From Trinickia dinghuensis (GTDB lineage: Bacteria > Pseudomonadota > Gammaproteobacteria > Burkholderiales > Burkholderiaceae): a stretch of DNA of 64,000 bases. The stretch lies in assembly GCF_003367175.1 (NCBI RefSeq), contig NZ_QRGA01000007.1, forward strand, positions 31,042 to 95,041. The letters run 5' to 3'. The translations under genes were made by a program, and so were the position numbers. Below are positions 25,287-34,609 of the stretch, piece by piece. The notes beneath the pieces were generated by a model. That model was not told where the DNA came from and made no database searches. It saw nothing but the letters and a program-made list of their open reading frames with translations. Position 1 is the stretch's first letter; the number at the start of each line of letters is the position of its first letter.

Positions 25287-26743
25287 TGGCATCGCGTTCG
25301 CTGACCGCCACGCTCGCACTGGCCTTCGCCGGCACGACGCTGGCCGTGTTCGCGCTAGTGGGCAGCGTGCTGTACTTCGCGCTCGATCGTCAGGTCAAGC
25401 AATCCGACGATCTCGACATCGTCCTCATCGCGCGCCATACGCGGCGGCTCGCGCAGGAACTCGCCTCGATCGACGACCTCCGCCGTCACGCCGACCGTCT
25501 GACAAGTCAGGTGCTCGGCATCTCCGCGCTGTCGATGGAGGTGCGCGATACCGGCCAGCAAGTCCTCGTCGATCACGATCCCGATGACATCGAGGATCCC
25601 GGCGCACCGTTGCCCGTGCTGTCACAGCGCATCGGCGCCACGCAGCGGATCGTGCAAAGCGACATCGCCGAATGGCACACGTCGCGTAACGTGCCGGTAC
25701 GCGGCCTGGCCACCGATGCCGTGCTCCGCGACGGCACATCCGTCACGCTGATCATCGCGCGGAACATGACCGACCGCCTGCATTTGCTCGATTACTACCG
25801 CGAACGCTTGTACGTGACCGGCCTGGCCGGCGTGCTGCTCGCGTTCCTGATGAGTTGGCTGCTGGTGCGCGAATCGCTGCGGCCGTTGCGGGAGATTGCG
25901 CAAAAGGCGGGCGCGGTGACCGTCGACCGGCTCGGCGCCCCCATCGAAGCGGACAACGTGCCGAGCGAACTCACCGCGCTCGTCGCCTCGCTGAATCGAA
26001 TGCTCGATCGGCTGCACGGCGGCTTTCAGCGCCTGTCGCAATACACCGCCGATCTTGCCCACGACATGCGCACGCCGCTGAGCAATCTGCGCGGCGCGAC
26101 GGAGGTCGTGCTCTCGCGTCCTCGGTCCCCTGATGAATATCAGGCTGCGCTGGCCTCGAACCTCGAGGAGTGCGACCGCATCTCGCGCATGATCGAAAGC
26201 GTGCTGTTCCTCGCGCGCGCGGAGCATCCGCAGTTCGAAACGCGGCTGCGCGATCTTGAAGCCGAGAAAGAACTCGAACTGATCGCCGACTACTTCGAGG
26301 GGCTAGCCGAAGATGCGGGCGTGCATCTGCGTACGACCGGTCACGCGCAGCTGCGCGCCGATGCCGAACTGTTTCGGCGGGCGGTCAACAATTTGCTGGC
26401 CAATGCATTGCGCTACACGCCGCGCGGCGGCGAGATCAATCTCATCGCTGAAGAATCGCCCGACTCGGTGCGTGTGACCGTCGCCAATCAGGGCACGCCG
26501 ATCCCGCCCGAACTGCTCGAGCGGGTGTTCGACCGCTTTTACCGCGTCGACCCGTCGCGTAAGCGCGGAACGGAAACCGGTACGGCCGGTTCGACGGGTC
26601 TCGGCCTCGCAATCGTGCGGACCATCATGGATCTGCACGGTGGCCAGGCGCATGCCGAAAGCGATACTGTCAGCACGCGCTTCATTCTGACGTTCCCGAA
26701 GTCGTTCCCGACGTCTTCGCACTCGCCGTCGTCCCGTCCGTAA
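25286..26743 (+). CDS. Membrane sensor histidine kinase, partner of the upstream response regulator
   Basis: A 485-residue kinase starting at ATG 25286. It has TM1 at about 10-32, a periplasmic sensor of about 130 residues, TM2 at about 175-195 and a HAMP domain. The dimerisation/phosphotransfer domain has H259 in the motif AHDMRTPLSNL. The HATPase_c domain has N-box NNLLANALRY, a G1 box equivalent and STGLGLAIVRTI. Its last 62 nt overlap the 3' end of the convergent NodT-type gene. The sensed signal is not apparent; relatives respond to metals or envelope-active compounds. Confidence 0.92.
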   Translation: MASRSLTATLALAFAGTTLAVFALVGSVLYFALDRQVKQSDDLDIVLIARHTRRLAQELASIDDLRRHADRLTSQVLGISALSMEVRDTGQQVLVDHDPDDIEDPGAPLPVLSQRIGATQRIVQSDIAEWHTSRNVPVRGLATDAVLRDGTSVTLIIARNMTDRLHLLDYYRERLYVTGLAGVLLAFLMSWLLVRESLRPLREIAQKAGAVTVDRLGAPIEADNVPSELTALVASLNRMLDRLHGGFQRLSQYTADLAHDMRTPLSNLRGATEVVLSRPRSPDEYQAALASNLEECDRISRMIESVLFLARAEHPQFETRLRDLEAEKELELIADYFEGLAEDAGVHLRTTGHAQLRADAELFRRAVNNLLANALRYTPRGGEINLIAEESPDSVRVTVANQGTPIPPELLERVFDRFYRVDPSRKRGTETGTAGSTGLGLAIVRTIMDLHGGQAHAESDTVSTRFILTFPKSFPTSSHSPSSRP

Positions 26744-28160
26744 GCGACGCGCGATCCCAATCGCCGCCCAGCGCCTTCAGCAGCGCGACGCTCGCATCGA
26801 TGCGGCGCGCTTGAATCTGATCGAGGGTGCGCTCGTTGCCGAGCGCGATCGTCTGCGAGGCGACCACGTCGAGATAGCTGACGGCGCCTGCTTGGTAGCG
26901 GTTCGTCGTGAGCTGCAGCGACTGCTGCGCAGTGGCGGTGGCGCGCAGCTGGGTATCGGCTTCGCTAGAAAGTGTTTGCAGCGACGACAGGTCGTCCTCG
27001 ACTTGCTGAAACGCGACGAGCACCGTCTGACGATAGTCGGCGACCGTTCCGTCGTATTGGGCCGTCGCGCCTTTCAGCGTTGCGTCGCGGCGGCCGCCAT
27101 CGAACAGCGTCCCCGCCAATTGCGAGCCGATCGACCAGAACAGGCTCGGTGCCGTCAGCCATGGCGAGAAGAAGGTGCTTTCGAGGCCGGCTGTCGCCGA
27201 CAGCGTCAGATTCGGATAGAACGCTGCGCGCGCTTCGCCGATCTTCGCGTTGGCAGCCGCCACGCGCCGCTCGGCCGCGGCAATGTCCGGGCGGCGTTCG
27301 AGCAATTGCGAAGGCACGCCGACTGGAATTTGCGGCAATGCAACGGCTGTCGTGGCGGAAGGCAGCGAGAACGACGACGCCGGCACACCAATCAGCGTGG
27401 CGATCGCGTGCTGCAGCTTCGCGCGCTCGACGTTAAGGTCGGTGTCCTGCGTGCGCGTGCTGTCGAGCTGCGTCTGCGCTTGGGCAACCGCCGATGCATC
27501 GATTGCGCCGTCGGCGAGCTGCTGTTGCACGATCTTGAGCGATGCGGCGTAGGCGGCGACGGTGTCGTCGAGCAGCTTCTTCTGGATGTCGAGCGCGCGC
27601 AGATCGAAGTAGTCGGTCGCCAAATCGCTCGCCGTCGACAGCCGCACGGATTGCAGGTCTGCCTCGCTGGCCTGCGCGGTGTCGCGCGCGTCGACGGTCG
27701 CATCCTTGACGCGGCCGAACAGATCCGGCTCCCAGCTTGCGGCAACACCCGCGGAATAGTCTGGCACGGTCTGTCCGGCCAGCGAGTGCCCGAGTACGTT
27801 CTGCGACAAGCGTGTGCGCGATTGCGCGAGGCCGGCCGTCACCGTGGGGGTGTAGCCGGCGCTCTGGTAGTCGACCATCGCGCGCGCCGCTTGTAGCTGC
27901 GCGACGGCTTTTTTAACCGACTGGTTCGACACGTCGATGCGCGCTTCAAGGCGATTCAGTGCTGGATCGTTGAACAGCGTCCACCACGGGCCCCGTGGGT
28001 TGGTGTCGGCGGGCGAGGCGACCGACCAGCCCGCCGACGCTTGCGGCACGGTCGCATAGTGATCGGGCACGGCCATCGACGGCTTTGTATAGGGCGGCAG
28101 CGTCGAGCATGCGGTTAGGACGCATGCGAGTCCGATGACGGATACACGGGTGAGCTTCAT
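26682..28160 (-). CDS. NodT-type outer-membrane efflux lipoprotein
   Basis: A 492-residue outer-membrane factor of the NodT/OprM family. The lipobox LTAC puts the lipidated Cys at 18. Two OEP repeat halves give the TolC-like alpha/beta barrel; typical pieces are the WWTLFNDPALN region and RRPDIAAAERRVAAANA. It forms the exit duct for the RND pump encoded upstream on the same strand (gap to the adaptor gene 21 nt). Its Ser/Thr-rich C-terminal tail is encoded antisense to the end of the sensor kinase gene. Confidence 0.92.
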   Translation of the reverse strand: MKLTRVSVIGLACVLTACSTLPPYTKPSMAVPDHYATVPQASAGWSVASPADTNPRGPWWTLFNDPALNRLEARIDVSNQSVKKAVAQLQAARAMVDYQSAGYTPTVTAGLAQSRTRLSQNVLGHSLAGQTVPDYSAGVAASWEPDLFGRVKDATVDARDTAQASEADLQSVRLSTASDLATDYFDLRALDIQKKLLDDTVAAYAASLKIVQQQLADGAIDASAVAQAQTQLDSTRTQDTDLNVERAKLQHAIATLIGVPASSFSLPSATTAVALPQIPVGVPSQLLERRPDIAAAERRVAAANAKIGEARAAFYPNLTLSATAGLESTFFSPWLTAPSLFWSIGSQLAGTLFDGGRRDATLKGATAQYDGTVADYRQTVLVAFQQVEDDLSSLQTLSSEADTQLRATATAQQSLQLTTNRYQAGAVSYLDVVASQTIALGNERTLDQIQARRIDASVALLKALGGDWDRASLTDGTTASAKTSGTTSGTSE

Positions 28161-28181
28161 ACCATCTCCTTCGATCTGCGA

Positions 28182-29402
28182 TCAGCCTTGCTTGCCCGCC
28201 GGGGCCGGGGCCGGGGCGGGGGCCTGAGCCTGAGCCGACGCGGGCGCCGGCGTAGCAGCGACACGCACCGCTTCGCCGTCGACGATCGCGTCCCCTGGGT
28301 TGTCGATGACGCGTTCGCCGCCGCTCACCCCGGTTGCGATTTCGACGAACGTTCCGAAATCGCGGCCGATCGTGACGCGTCCGAGCCGCACCTTGTTGTC
28401 GCTGCCGACCATCGCCACAGTCACGCCGTCCGGTCGGAACAACAGCGCACTCACGGGCAACTCGAGTTCAGGATGCGTCGTTTGCAGCGCAAGATGCACC
28501 TGCGCGTAGGCACCCGGCATCAGCGCGTTGTCGCCGTTGTCGACGTCGATTTCAACGCGCAACGTGCGGCTGACGGGGTCGATCGCGCCCGCGCTGCGCG
28601 CCACCGTGGCTGAAAACTGGCGCCCCGGGTATTGCTGTGTCGTCAGATAAACCTGAGTGCCCGGCGTGACATAGGCCGCATCGTCCTGCGGCACGTTCAC
28701 AAAAATCCGCAGCTTGTCGGTCTGCTCGATATGAAAGAGTTCGCCCGGGTTGCCCGCGAGGCCCGGTGATCCACCCGCGGTGACGAGCGCGCCGACGTCG
28801 ACATTGCGCGCCGTGACGACGCCGTCGAACGGCGCGGTCACCTTCTCGTACGACACGAGTTCGCTAAGCCGGGCGACATTCGCCTGGGCAGCTTCGAGGG
28901 CGGCGCGCTTCGCTTGCATGTCGCTCGTCTTCGTCTCCGCATCCTGCTGCGAGACGGATTGCGTTTGCAGCATCGTCTGCCACCGCTTTGCCGTACTCGC
29001 CGCATAGTCGTAGTTCGCTTGCGCCGCCGCTTCGTCGGCTCGCGCCTGCTTCAGTTGCGCATCGAGCTCGGGCGTTTCGATGTCGGCCAGCGTCTGGCCG
29101 GCTTTGACCTTCGCGCCGATATCCGTGTACCAATGCCGGATATAGCCGCTCGTACGCGCATAGATCGAGGCGTCGGCATAGGGCGTCACCGAGCCCGGCA
29201 GCAGCAGTTCCTGGGAGGTCGGCGCGCGGCGAGGCGCCACCACTTCGACGGTTGGTTCGCGCTGTGCGTCGACTTGCTTCGTGAGTGCCGCGCTAGCGGC
29301 AAGGCGCGGCACGATGCCGATCGCGAGCAGCGCCGCGGCGATGCAGGCCAATGCGATCGGCAACTTCAAACGGTGGCGCGACGGAGTATCGGACGTAGTC
29401 AT
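28182..29402 (-). CDS. RND efflux periplasmic adaptor (membrane fusion protein)
   Basis: A 406-residue HlyD/AcrA-family adaptor. It has an N-terminal hydrophobic anchor (about 15-35), a barrel-sandwich/lipoyl domain (RHWYTDIGAKVKAGQTLADIETPELD), an alpha-hairpin coiled coil (about 100-170), a second lipoyl half (SYEKVTAPFDGVVTARNVD) and beta-barrel domains. The C-terminus is Ala/Pro-rich. It bridges the RND permease and the NodT-type channel. It is the second gene of the permease-adaptor-channel operon, 30 nt after the permease. Confidence 0.93.
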   Translation of the reverse strand: MTTSDTPSRHRLKLPIALACIAAALLAIGIVPRLAASAALTKQVDAQREPTVEVVAPRRAPTSQELLLPGSVTPYADASIYARTSGYIRHWYTDIGAKVKAGQTLADIETPELDAQLKQARADEAAAQANYDYAASTAKRWQTMLQTQSVSQQDAETKTSDMQAKRAALEAAQANVARLSELVSYEKVTAPFDGVVTARNVDVGALVTAGGSPGLAGNPGELFHIEQTDKLRIFVNVPQDDAAYVTPGTQVYLTTQQYPGRQFSATVARSAGAIDPVSRTLRVEIDVDNGDNALMPGAYAQVHLALQTTHPELELPVSALLFRPDGVTVAMVGSDNKVRLGRVTIGRDFGTFVEIATGVSGGERVIDNPGDAIVDGEAVRVAATPAPASAQAQAPAPAPAPAGKQG

Positions 29403-29432
29403 GAGGAATCCTTGAGAGCGAGAGCTTTCGAT

Positions 29433-32400
29433 TTATTGAGCGTGTTCGTCGGCCGCTTCAACGGTGGTCTGGTCTTTTTGATCTTCCTGGCTTCCCTGGC
29501 TTTTGCGGCGGGCGAGCCATGTGTGCACGAGGCCGAACACCACCGGCACGAACAGCAGCGTGGAGACCGTGCCGAGCGCCAGCCCGCCGATGACGGCGCG
29601 GCCGAGCGGGGCGTTCTGCTGGCCGCCGTCGCCGAGGCCGATCGCCATCGGCAGCATCCCGATCAGCATCGCGAGCGCGGTCATCAGCACCGGGCGGAAG
29701 CGGCTGAAGCCGGCTTCGAGCGCGGCGGCGAGCGGTTCGACGCCGCGGTTGAGCAACTCCCGCGCGGTGTTGATGACGAGGATGCTGTTCGCCGTCGCGA
29801 TGCCGATACACAGGATCGTTCCCGTGAGCGCCGGCACGCTCAATGTCGTATGCGTGGAGAACAGCATCCATGCGATGCCGGCCAGCGAGCCGGGTAGGCC
29901 GCAGATGATGACGAGCGGATCGATCCACGACTGGAAGTTCACGACCATCAACAAGTAGACGAGGGCAATCGCGAACACGAGCCCGGCGCCGAGGCCTTCG
30001 AACGATTGGTTCATCGATTGCACCTGGCCGCGGATCACGATCGACGAGCCGGGCGGCAGTTGCGCGCGAGCCGTGTTGACGAGGCGTGTCACGTCCGATG
30101 CGACGCTGCCCAGATCGCGCCCTTGCGCGGACGCGAAGATATCGAGGACCGGCTGCACGTTGTAGTGCGAGACCACCGCCTGCTGCGAGCTGCGCGACAC
30201 CGTGCCGAGCGTGCCCAGTTGGTTCTGCGGGTGATTTTGCGAATCGGCCGAGCTGCCGGTGCTGCCCGTGCCGCCGGTACCGCCCGTAGGCGGGTTCGTC
30301 GTCACCGGAATGTTCGCCAGCGTTTGCAGCGAGTGAATGTCGTACTGCGGCACGATGGTCATCAGCGGATAGCTGACGCCGTTTTTCGGATCGAGCCAAA
30401 AATTCGGCGTCGTCTGCGAACTGCCGGACAGCGAGATCAGCAGGTTTTGCGCGACGTCGTGCTGCGTGAGTCCCGCTTGCATCGCCTTGGTCCGATCGAC
30501 GTTCACATCGAGGGTCGGCGCGTCGCCCGGCTGCTGGATGCGCGCGTCGACGAGGCCGCGCACGCTGCGCAACTGAGTGAGGAGATGATCGGCCACGACG
30601 CGGTTGGCGGCCAGTTGATTGCCGATGATCTGGATGTCGATCGGCGCGGGTAGCCCAAAATTCAGGATCTGACTGACGATGTCGGCGGGCAGGAACGCGA
30701 ACGTGACGCCGGGAAACGACGCGTTCAGCACGTTGCGCAGCTTGGCGACGTACTCGGCGGTGGGGCGGTGGTCCGGCTTGAGCGTGATGAGGATGTCGGC
30801 ATCTTCGGGCCCGATCGGCGCGGACGAATCGTAGGTCAGATTGATGCCGCTGATCGGCAAGCCGATGTTGTCGAGCACGGAGGCCTGCTCGGATTTCGGA
30901 ATCACGGTGCGGATCTTTGCTTCGACTTCGTCGGTGATGCGCGCGGTTTGTTCGATGCGGGTGCCGGTCGGCGCGCGCAGATGCAGGCGGATTTCGCCGG
31001 TGTCGACAGCAGGGAAGAAGTTGCGGCCGGCGAACGGAATCAGCGCGAGCGAGGCGACGCAGAGCGTCAGATAGATCGGAATGAAGCGGCGCCGGCTGGC
31101 GATCGCACGTTGAAGCGCGGCGCGGTAGCCATTGCGCAGTGCTTCGAAACGATGTTCGAACGATGCTTGAAAGCGGATCAGCGCAGCGAAGCGTCCCCCG
31201 CTTGCGGGTTGTGTTTCCGATTGGGCGGACCGCGCGCGCATCAAGTACATGGCAAGCGTCGGAATCAGCGTGCGCGAGAAGAAGTACGACGCGCACATCG
31301 CGAACACCACGGCCTCGGCCATCGGCACGAACAGATAGCGCGCGACGCCCGAGAGCAGAAACATCGGCACGAACACGATGCAGATCGCCAGCGTCGAGAC
31401 GAACGTCGGCACGGCGATTTCGCCCGAGCCGGTGAGGATCGCGTCGTGCAGCGATTCGCCGTTTTCGAGGTGATGCGTGATGTTTTCGATCGCGACGGTA
31501 GCGTCGTCGACGAGTATCCCGACCGCCAGCGCGAGGCCGCCGAGCGTCATGATGTTGATCGTCTGGCCGAGCACGGAAAGCGCGATCAGCGAGGTCAGCA
31601 CGGAAAGTGGAATCGAGACCGCGATGATCAGCGTCGCACGCCAACTGCCGAGAAAGAGCAGGATCATCGCGGCCGTCAGACCGGCTGCGATCAGCGCCTC
31701 GCGCACGACGCCCGAAATCGCCGATTTCACGAACACCGATTGATCGGACAGCGGGGTGATTTTCAGCGCCTTCGGCAAGCCCGCGGCGATTTTCGGCAGC
31801 ATCGACTTGACCTGCTGAATGATCGTCAGCGTCGATGCGCTGCCGGTTTTTTCGACTTGCAGCAATGCGGCGCGCTTGCCGTCGCTGCGGACGATGTTCG
31901 TCTGCGGTGCGTAGCCGTCGATCACGTGCGCGACGTCGCGGACATAAATGACCGTGCCGTTCACGGTCTTGATCGGCAGATTGTTGAGCGCCGCCACCGT
32001 GCGCGTGCTGCCGTTCATTTCGACGTTGTATTCGCGCGTGCCGATTTTGGCGGTGCCGCCGGGAAGAATCAGGTTCTGCGCGTTGATCGCGTTGACGACG
32101 TCGATCGGCGCCAGCCCCTTCGCTTGCAGCGCGCGCGGATCGATCTGAACCATGATCTGACGGACCTTGCCGCCGTAGGGCAGCGGCACGGCGGCGCCTT
32201 GCACGGATGCGAGCTGCGTGCGGATGAAGTTGTTGCCGAGGTCGTAGAGCGATTGCTCCGGCAGCGTGTCGCTCGACAGGCCGAGCTGCAGCACCGGCAC
32301 CGTCGAAGCGTTGTACGTGATGATGTTCGGCGGCAAGGTGCCGGGCGGCAGCACGCGCAGGATGGACGCGGAGTTCGATGCCGCTTCCGCGATCGCGCGA

Positions 32401-32708
32401 TTGATGTCGGCACCAGGGTGAAAGAAGATCTTGATGACCGAGACGCCGTTCAGCGATTGTGATTCGATGTGCTCGATATCGTCGACGTCGGACGTGAGCG
32501 CGCGCTCATAGGGCGACGTGATGCGGTTGGCCATGTCCTGCGCCGAAAATCCGTTGTACGTCCATACGATGCTGACGACCGGGATATTGATGTTCGGAAA
32601 GATATCCGTCGGCGTGCGCATGATCGCGACCGGCCCGAGGATGAACAGCAGGAGGGCAAGAACGATGAAGGTATAGGGGCGGCGCAGGGCGAGTCTGACG
32701 ATCCACAT
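29433..32708 (-). CDS. RND-family efflux permease
   Basis: A 1091-residue inner-membrane RND transporter with 12 predicted helices and two large periplasmic loops. Proton-relay acids are visible in the TM4 motif GILVDDATVAIENI. Other family markers are the start RRPYTFIVLALLLFILGP, TDIFPNINIPVV and the late FRPVLMTALAMLIGMLPMA. A Gly/Thr-rich insert (around TGGTGGTGSTG) occurs in the second periplasmic loop. It is the first gene of the efflux operon. The substrate could be drugs or metals; the TM4 DD pair is seen in HAE-type pumps, so organic compounds are somewhat more likely. Confidence 0.94.
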   Translation of the reverse strand: MWIVRLALRRPYTFIVLALLLFILGPVAIMRTPTDIFPNINIPVVSIVWTYNGFSAQDMANRITSPYERALTSDVDDIEHIESQSLNGVSVIKIFFHPGADINRAIAEAASNSASILRVLPPGTLPPNIITYNASTVPVLQLGLSSDTLPEQSLYDLGNNFIRTQLASVQGAAVPLPYGGKVRQIMVQIDPRALQAKGLAPIDVVNAINAQNLILPGGTAKIGTREYNVEMNGSTRTVAALNNLPIKTVNGTVIYVRDVAHVIDGYAPQTNIVRSDGKRAALLQVEKTGSASTLTIIQQVKSMLPKIAAGLPKALKITPLSDQSVFVKSAISGVVREALIAAGLTAAMILLFLGSWRATLIIAVSIPLSVLTSLIALSVLGQTINIMTLGGLALAVGILVDDATVAIENITHHLENGESLHDAILTGSGEIAVPTFVSTLAICIVFVPMFLLSGVARYLFVPMAEAVVFAMCASYFFSRTLIPTLAMYLMRARSAQSETQPASGGRFAALIRFQASFEHRFEALRNGYRAALQRAIASRRRFIPIYLTLCVASLALIPFAGRNFFPAVDTGEIRLHLRAPTGTRIEQTARITDEVEAKIRTVIPKSEQASVLDNIGLPISGINLTYDSSAPIGPEDADILITLKPDHRPTAEYVAKLRNVLNASFPGVTFAFLPADIVSQILNFGLPAPIDIQIIGNQLAANRVVADHLLTQLRSVRGLVDARIQQPGDAPTLDVNVDRTKAMQAGLTQHDVAQNLLISLSGSSQTTPNFWLDPKNGVSYPLMTIVPQYDIHSLQTLANIPVTTNPPTGGTGGTGSTGSSADSQNHPQNQLGTLGTVSRSSQQAVVSHYNVQPVLDIFASAQGRDLGSVASDVTRLVNTARAQLPPGSSIVIRGQVQSMNQSFEGLGAGLVFAIALVYLLMVVNFQSWIDPLVIICGLPGSLAGIAWMLFSTHTTLSVPALTGTILCIGIATANSILVINTARELLNRGVEPLAAALEAGFSRFRPVLMTALAMLIGMLPMAIGLGDGGQQNAPLGRAVIGGLALGTVSTLLFVPVVFGLVHTWLARRKSQGSQEDQKDQTTVEAADEHAQ

Positions 32709-32977
32709 GGCAATGTCTCGTGGGTGGCTTCATGTGGCGGGGAGTGTGGCCGGCGGGTATTTACCTGCTTCTGACCGTCGGATTACAAGTCTGCTATCTG
32801 GCGCCAAGGGGCGGGCACAGCAGGGCGGGGAAAGATAACGAACTTGTAATGAACGGGTCAGCTTTGGGACAGAGGTGCTTTTCGATAATGAACGCAACTC
32901 TTCATCGAAACCGATGGAGAGGTTCAAGGCCTCGTTCATGGTGAATGCGGCCGAAACGCTCTCGAAGGGAAACCATC

Positions 32978-33295
32978 ATGAAAGCACTGATCAAGGCCGT
33001 CCTGATTGCTTGCACGCTGAGTGCGCCTGTGTTTGCGTTCGCGCAAGCGACCAATGCGCCGCTGACGCGCGCTCAGGTTCGTGCGGATCTGATCCGCGTG
33101 GAACAGGCCGGCTATCATCCCGATGCTAGCGACCCGAACTATCCCGACGATATTCAGGCGGCCGAAGCGAAGATCGCGGCGCAGGGGCAAGCGGCTGAGA
33201 TGAATGCGGTGGGCGGCGTGCCGATGGCGAGCGCCTCGCAGGCCGGCTCGCCGGTAGCGTTGAGCGATACGCAGTCGCTCTTTGCGCATCCGTAA
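32978..33295 (+). CDS. DUF4148 exported protein
   Basis: A 105-residue DUF4148 protein, a family common in Burkholderiaceae. The start at ATG 32978 (GAAGGGA upstream) gives a signal peptide cleaved after AFAQA. The mature part has the family core LTRAQVRADLIRVEQAGY followed by NYPDDIQAAEAKI. Function is unknown; members are often induced by stress. It is divergent from the RND operon, with 269 nt between. Confidence 0.85.
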   Translation: MKALIKAVLIACTLSAPVFAFAQATNAPLTRAQVRADLIRVEQAGYHPDASDPNYPDDIQAAEAKIAAQGQAAEMNAVGGVPMASASQAGSPVALSDTQSLFAHP

Positions 33296-33385
33296 GCGTG
33301 CTGTGCAGGGTGCACGGGGCGGCGGATCGCGGTCGGGCTATTCGCGGCGGGAATGCGTCGTGCGGCTCGGCCGCTCAGCGCCCCT

Positions 33386-33859
33386 TCATTGGCGTGGAAG
33401 GGTTGGCGGATGTCCGGTACCGGATGAATTGGGCGGTGCGCATTCCTGATCGCAGGCCGCCGTTACGACCGACACCTGCGTGACTCCCGCACGCCCTACC
33501 ACCGCAAGTATCTTCGCCACTTCTTCGAACGATTCCCGACGATCGGCGCGCAGGCTCACGCTCGTCTTGGCGTCGTGCGCGACTATCCGAGCGAGCATTG
33601 GCTGCAATCGAGCAGCCTCCACTGGCCGCCCGTCGACAAAGATTCGATTCGCGGCATCGAGGTTCACCGTCACTGCATGACTCCGCGGTACCGTCCCTTG
33701 CGCTGAAACGCTCGGCAACTCGACCTTGATCGCCTTCGTCATCACCGGCGCCACGACAAGAAAGATCGCGAGCATCACCAGCATGACGTCGACGAGCGGT
33801 GTCACGTTGATCTCGGCAAGCGGCGCTTGATGCCGACCGCCTTTCGTTCCCGAGATCAC
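33386..33859 (-). CDS. exbD: ExbD/TolR-type proton-channel subunit
   Basis: A 157-residue protein with one N-terminal membrane helix carrying the conserved proton-pathway Asp in NVTPLVDVMLVML (about residue 24), then a periplasmic domain. With ExbB it powers TonB. Its ATG overlaps the exbB stop (ATGA). It is the last gene of the operon pqqABCDE-exbB-exbD. This placement ties energy supply for an outer-membrane receptor directly to PQQ synthesis. The last 25 residues are a polar Pro/Ser tail with two cysteines. Confidence 0.9.
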   Translation of the reverse strand: MISGTKGGRHQAPLAEINVTPLVDVMLVMLAIFLVVAPVMTKAIKVELPSVSAQGTVPRSHAVTVNLDAANRIFVDGRPVEAARLQPMLARIVAHDAKTSVSLRADRRESFEEVAKILAVVGRAGVTQVSVVTAACDQECAPPNSSGTGHPPTLPRQ

Positions 33860-34605
33860 GCGGCCACCTCGCGTTCCGAGAACGCATTCATCGGCCCGAT
33901 CGCATGGCGCGATATGCCTTCACCACAGCGAATCCGGAATCCGCTGCGCTCGGCAACGTCGACAAGCACAGCCCCGAACGCCTCCAATTCATCGATGCTC
34001 GTGCGAGTGTGGTGCACGAACGCGTTATAGCCGAGCACCGCCGGAATCGCGACAGCGATACCCAGCCCCGTCGCAATGAGCGCATCACCGACGGGCCCGG
34101 CGATATCGCCGATACTGCCGCCGCCGTCGGCTGCCACGCCATGCAACGCATAGATGATGCCGAACACCGTCCCGAACAGACCGATAAACGGCGCAACATT
34201 CGCGACCGATGCAAGCAGCGTCAGCCCGGATTCTTGCATCCGGCGTTCGCGTTGAATTTGCTGCGCGAGTGCGCGTTCGAGTTGGGCTCGGAGTATCTGC
34301 CGAACCGTATCAGGGGAAAGCGAGCGATCGGCTGCATCGAAGGGCGCGCCGACGCTCAACGCCGCCACCGCGGCGCGCGTGACTCGCGCCTTCGGACCTT
34401 TCGCATCGGCAAGCCCGATAGGCATCGATGCAAACGAGGCCTGTTCGAGCGCTTCGCCCCAGGTTCTATCGAATCGCCGATTCTGAATCGCCAGGCGCCA
34501 ACACCCGCATCCCTTCTGCAGAATGACGATCCATGTAATCGCCGAAGCAACCCCAAGCAGACTCAATGCTGCATCGACGATGAGATGAATGGCGATCGGC
34601 GACAT
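33856..34605 (-). CDS. exbB: ExbB/MotA/TolQ-type proton-channel protein
   Basis: A 249-residue protein with three membrane segments: about 10-30, about 128-150 and about 165-190. The family signature in the second and third is NVAPFIGLFGTVFGIIYAL and GPVGDALIATGLGIAVAIPAVLGYN. It forms the ExbB pentamer around ExbD that energises TonB. It begins 4 nt after the pqqE stop with GGGAG as ribosome site, so it is cotranscribed with the pqq genes. The matching tonB gene is at 48.3 kb. Confidence 0.92.
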   Translation of the reverse strand: MSPIAIHLIVDAALSLLGVASAITWIVILQKGCGCWRLAIQNRRFDRTWGEALEQASFASMPIGLADAKGPKARVTRAAVAALSVGAPFDAADRSLSPDTVRQILRAQLERALAQQIQRERRMQESGLTLLASVANVAPFIGLFGTVFGIIYALHGVAADGGGSIGDIAGPVGDALIATGLGIAVAIPAVLGYNAFVHHTRTSIDELEAFGAVLVDVAERSGFRIRCGEGISRHAIGPMNAFSEREVAA

Positions 34606-34609
34606 GGTC

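Noticed and set aside
30768-32462. 564-residue plus-strand ORF over the RND permease
   Set aside because: Antisense shadow; the RND motifs are on the minus strand.
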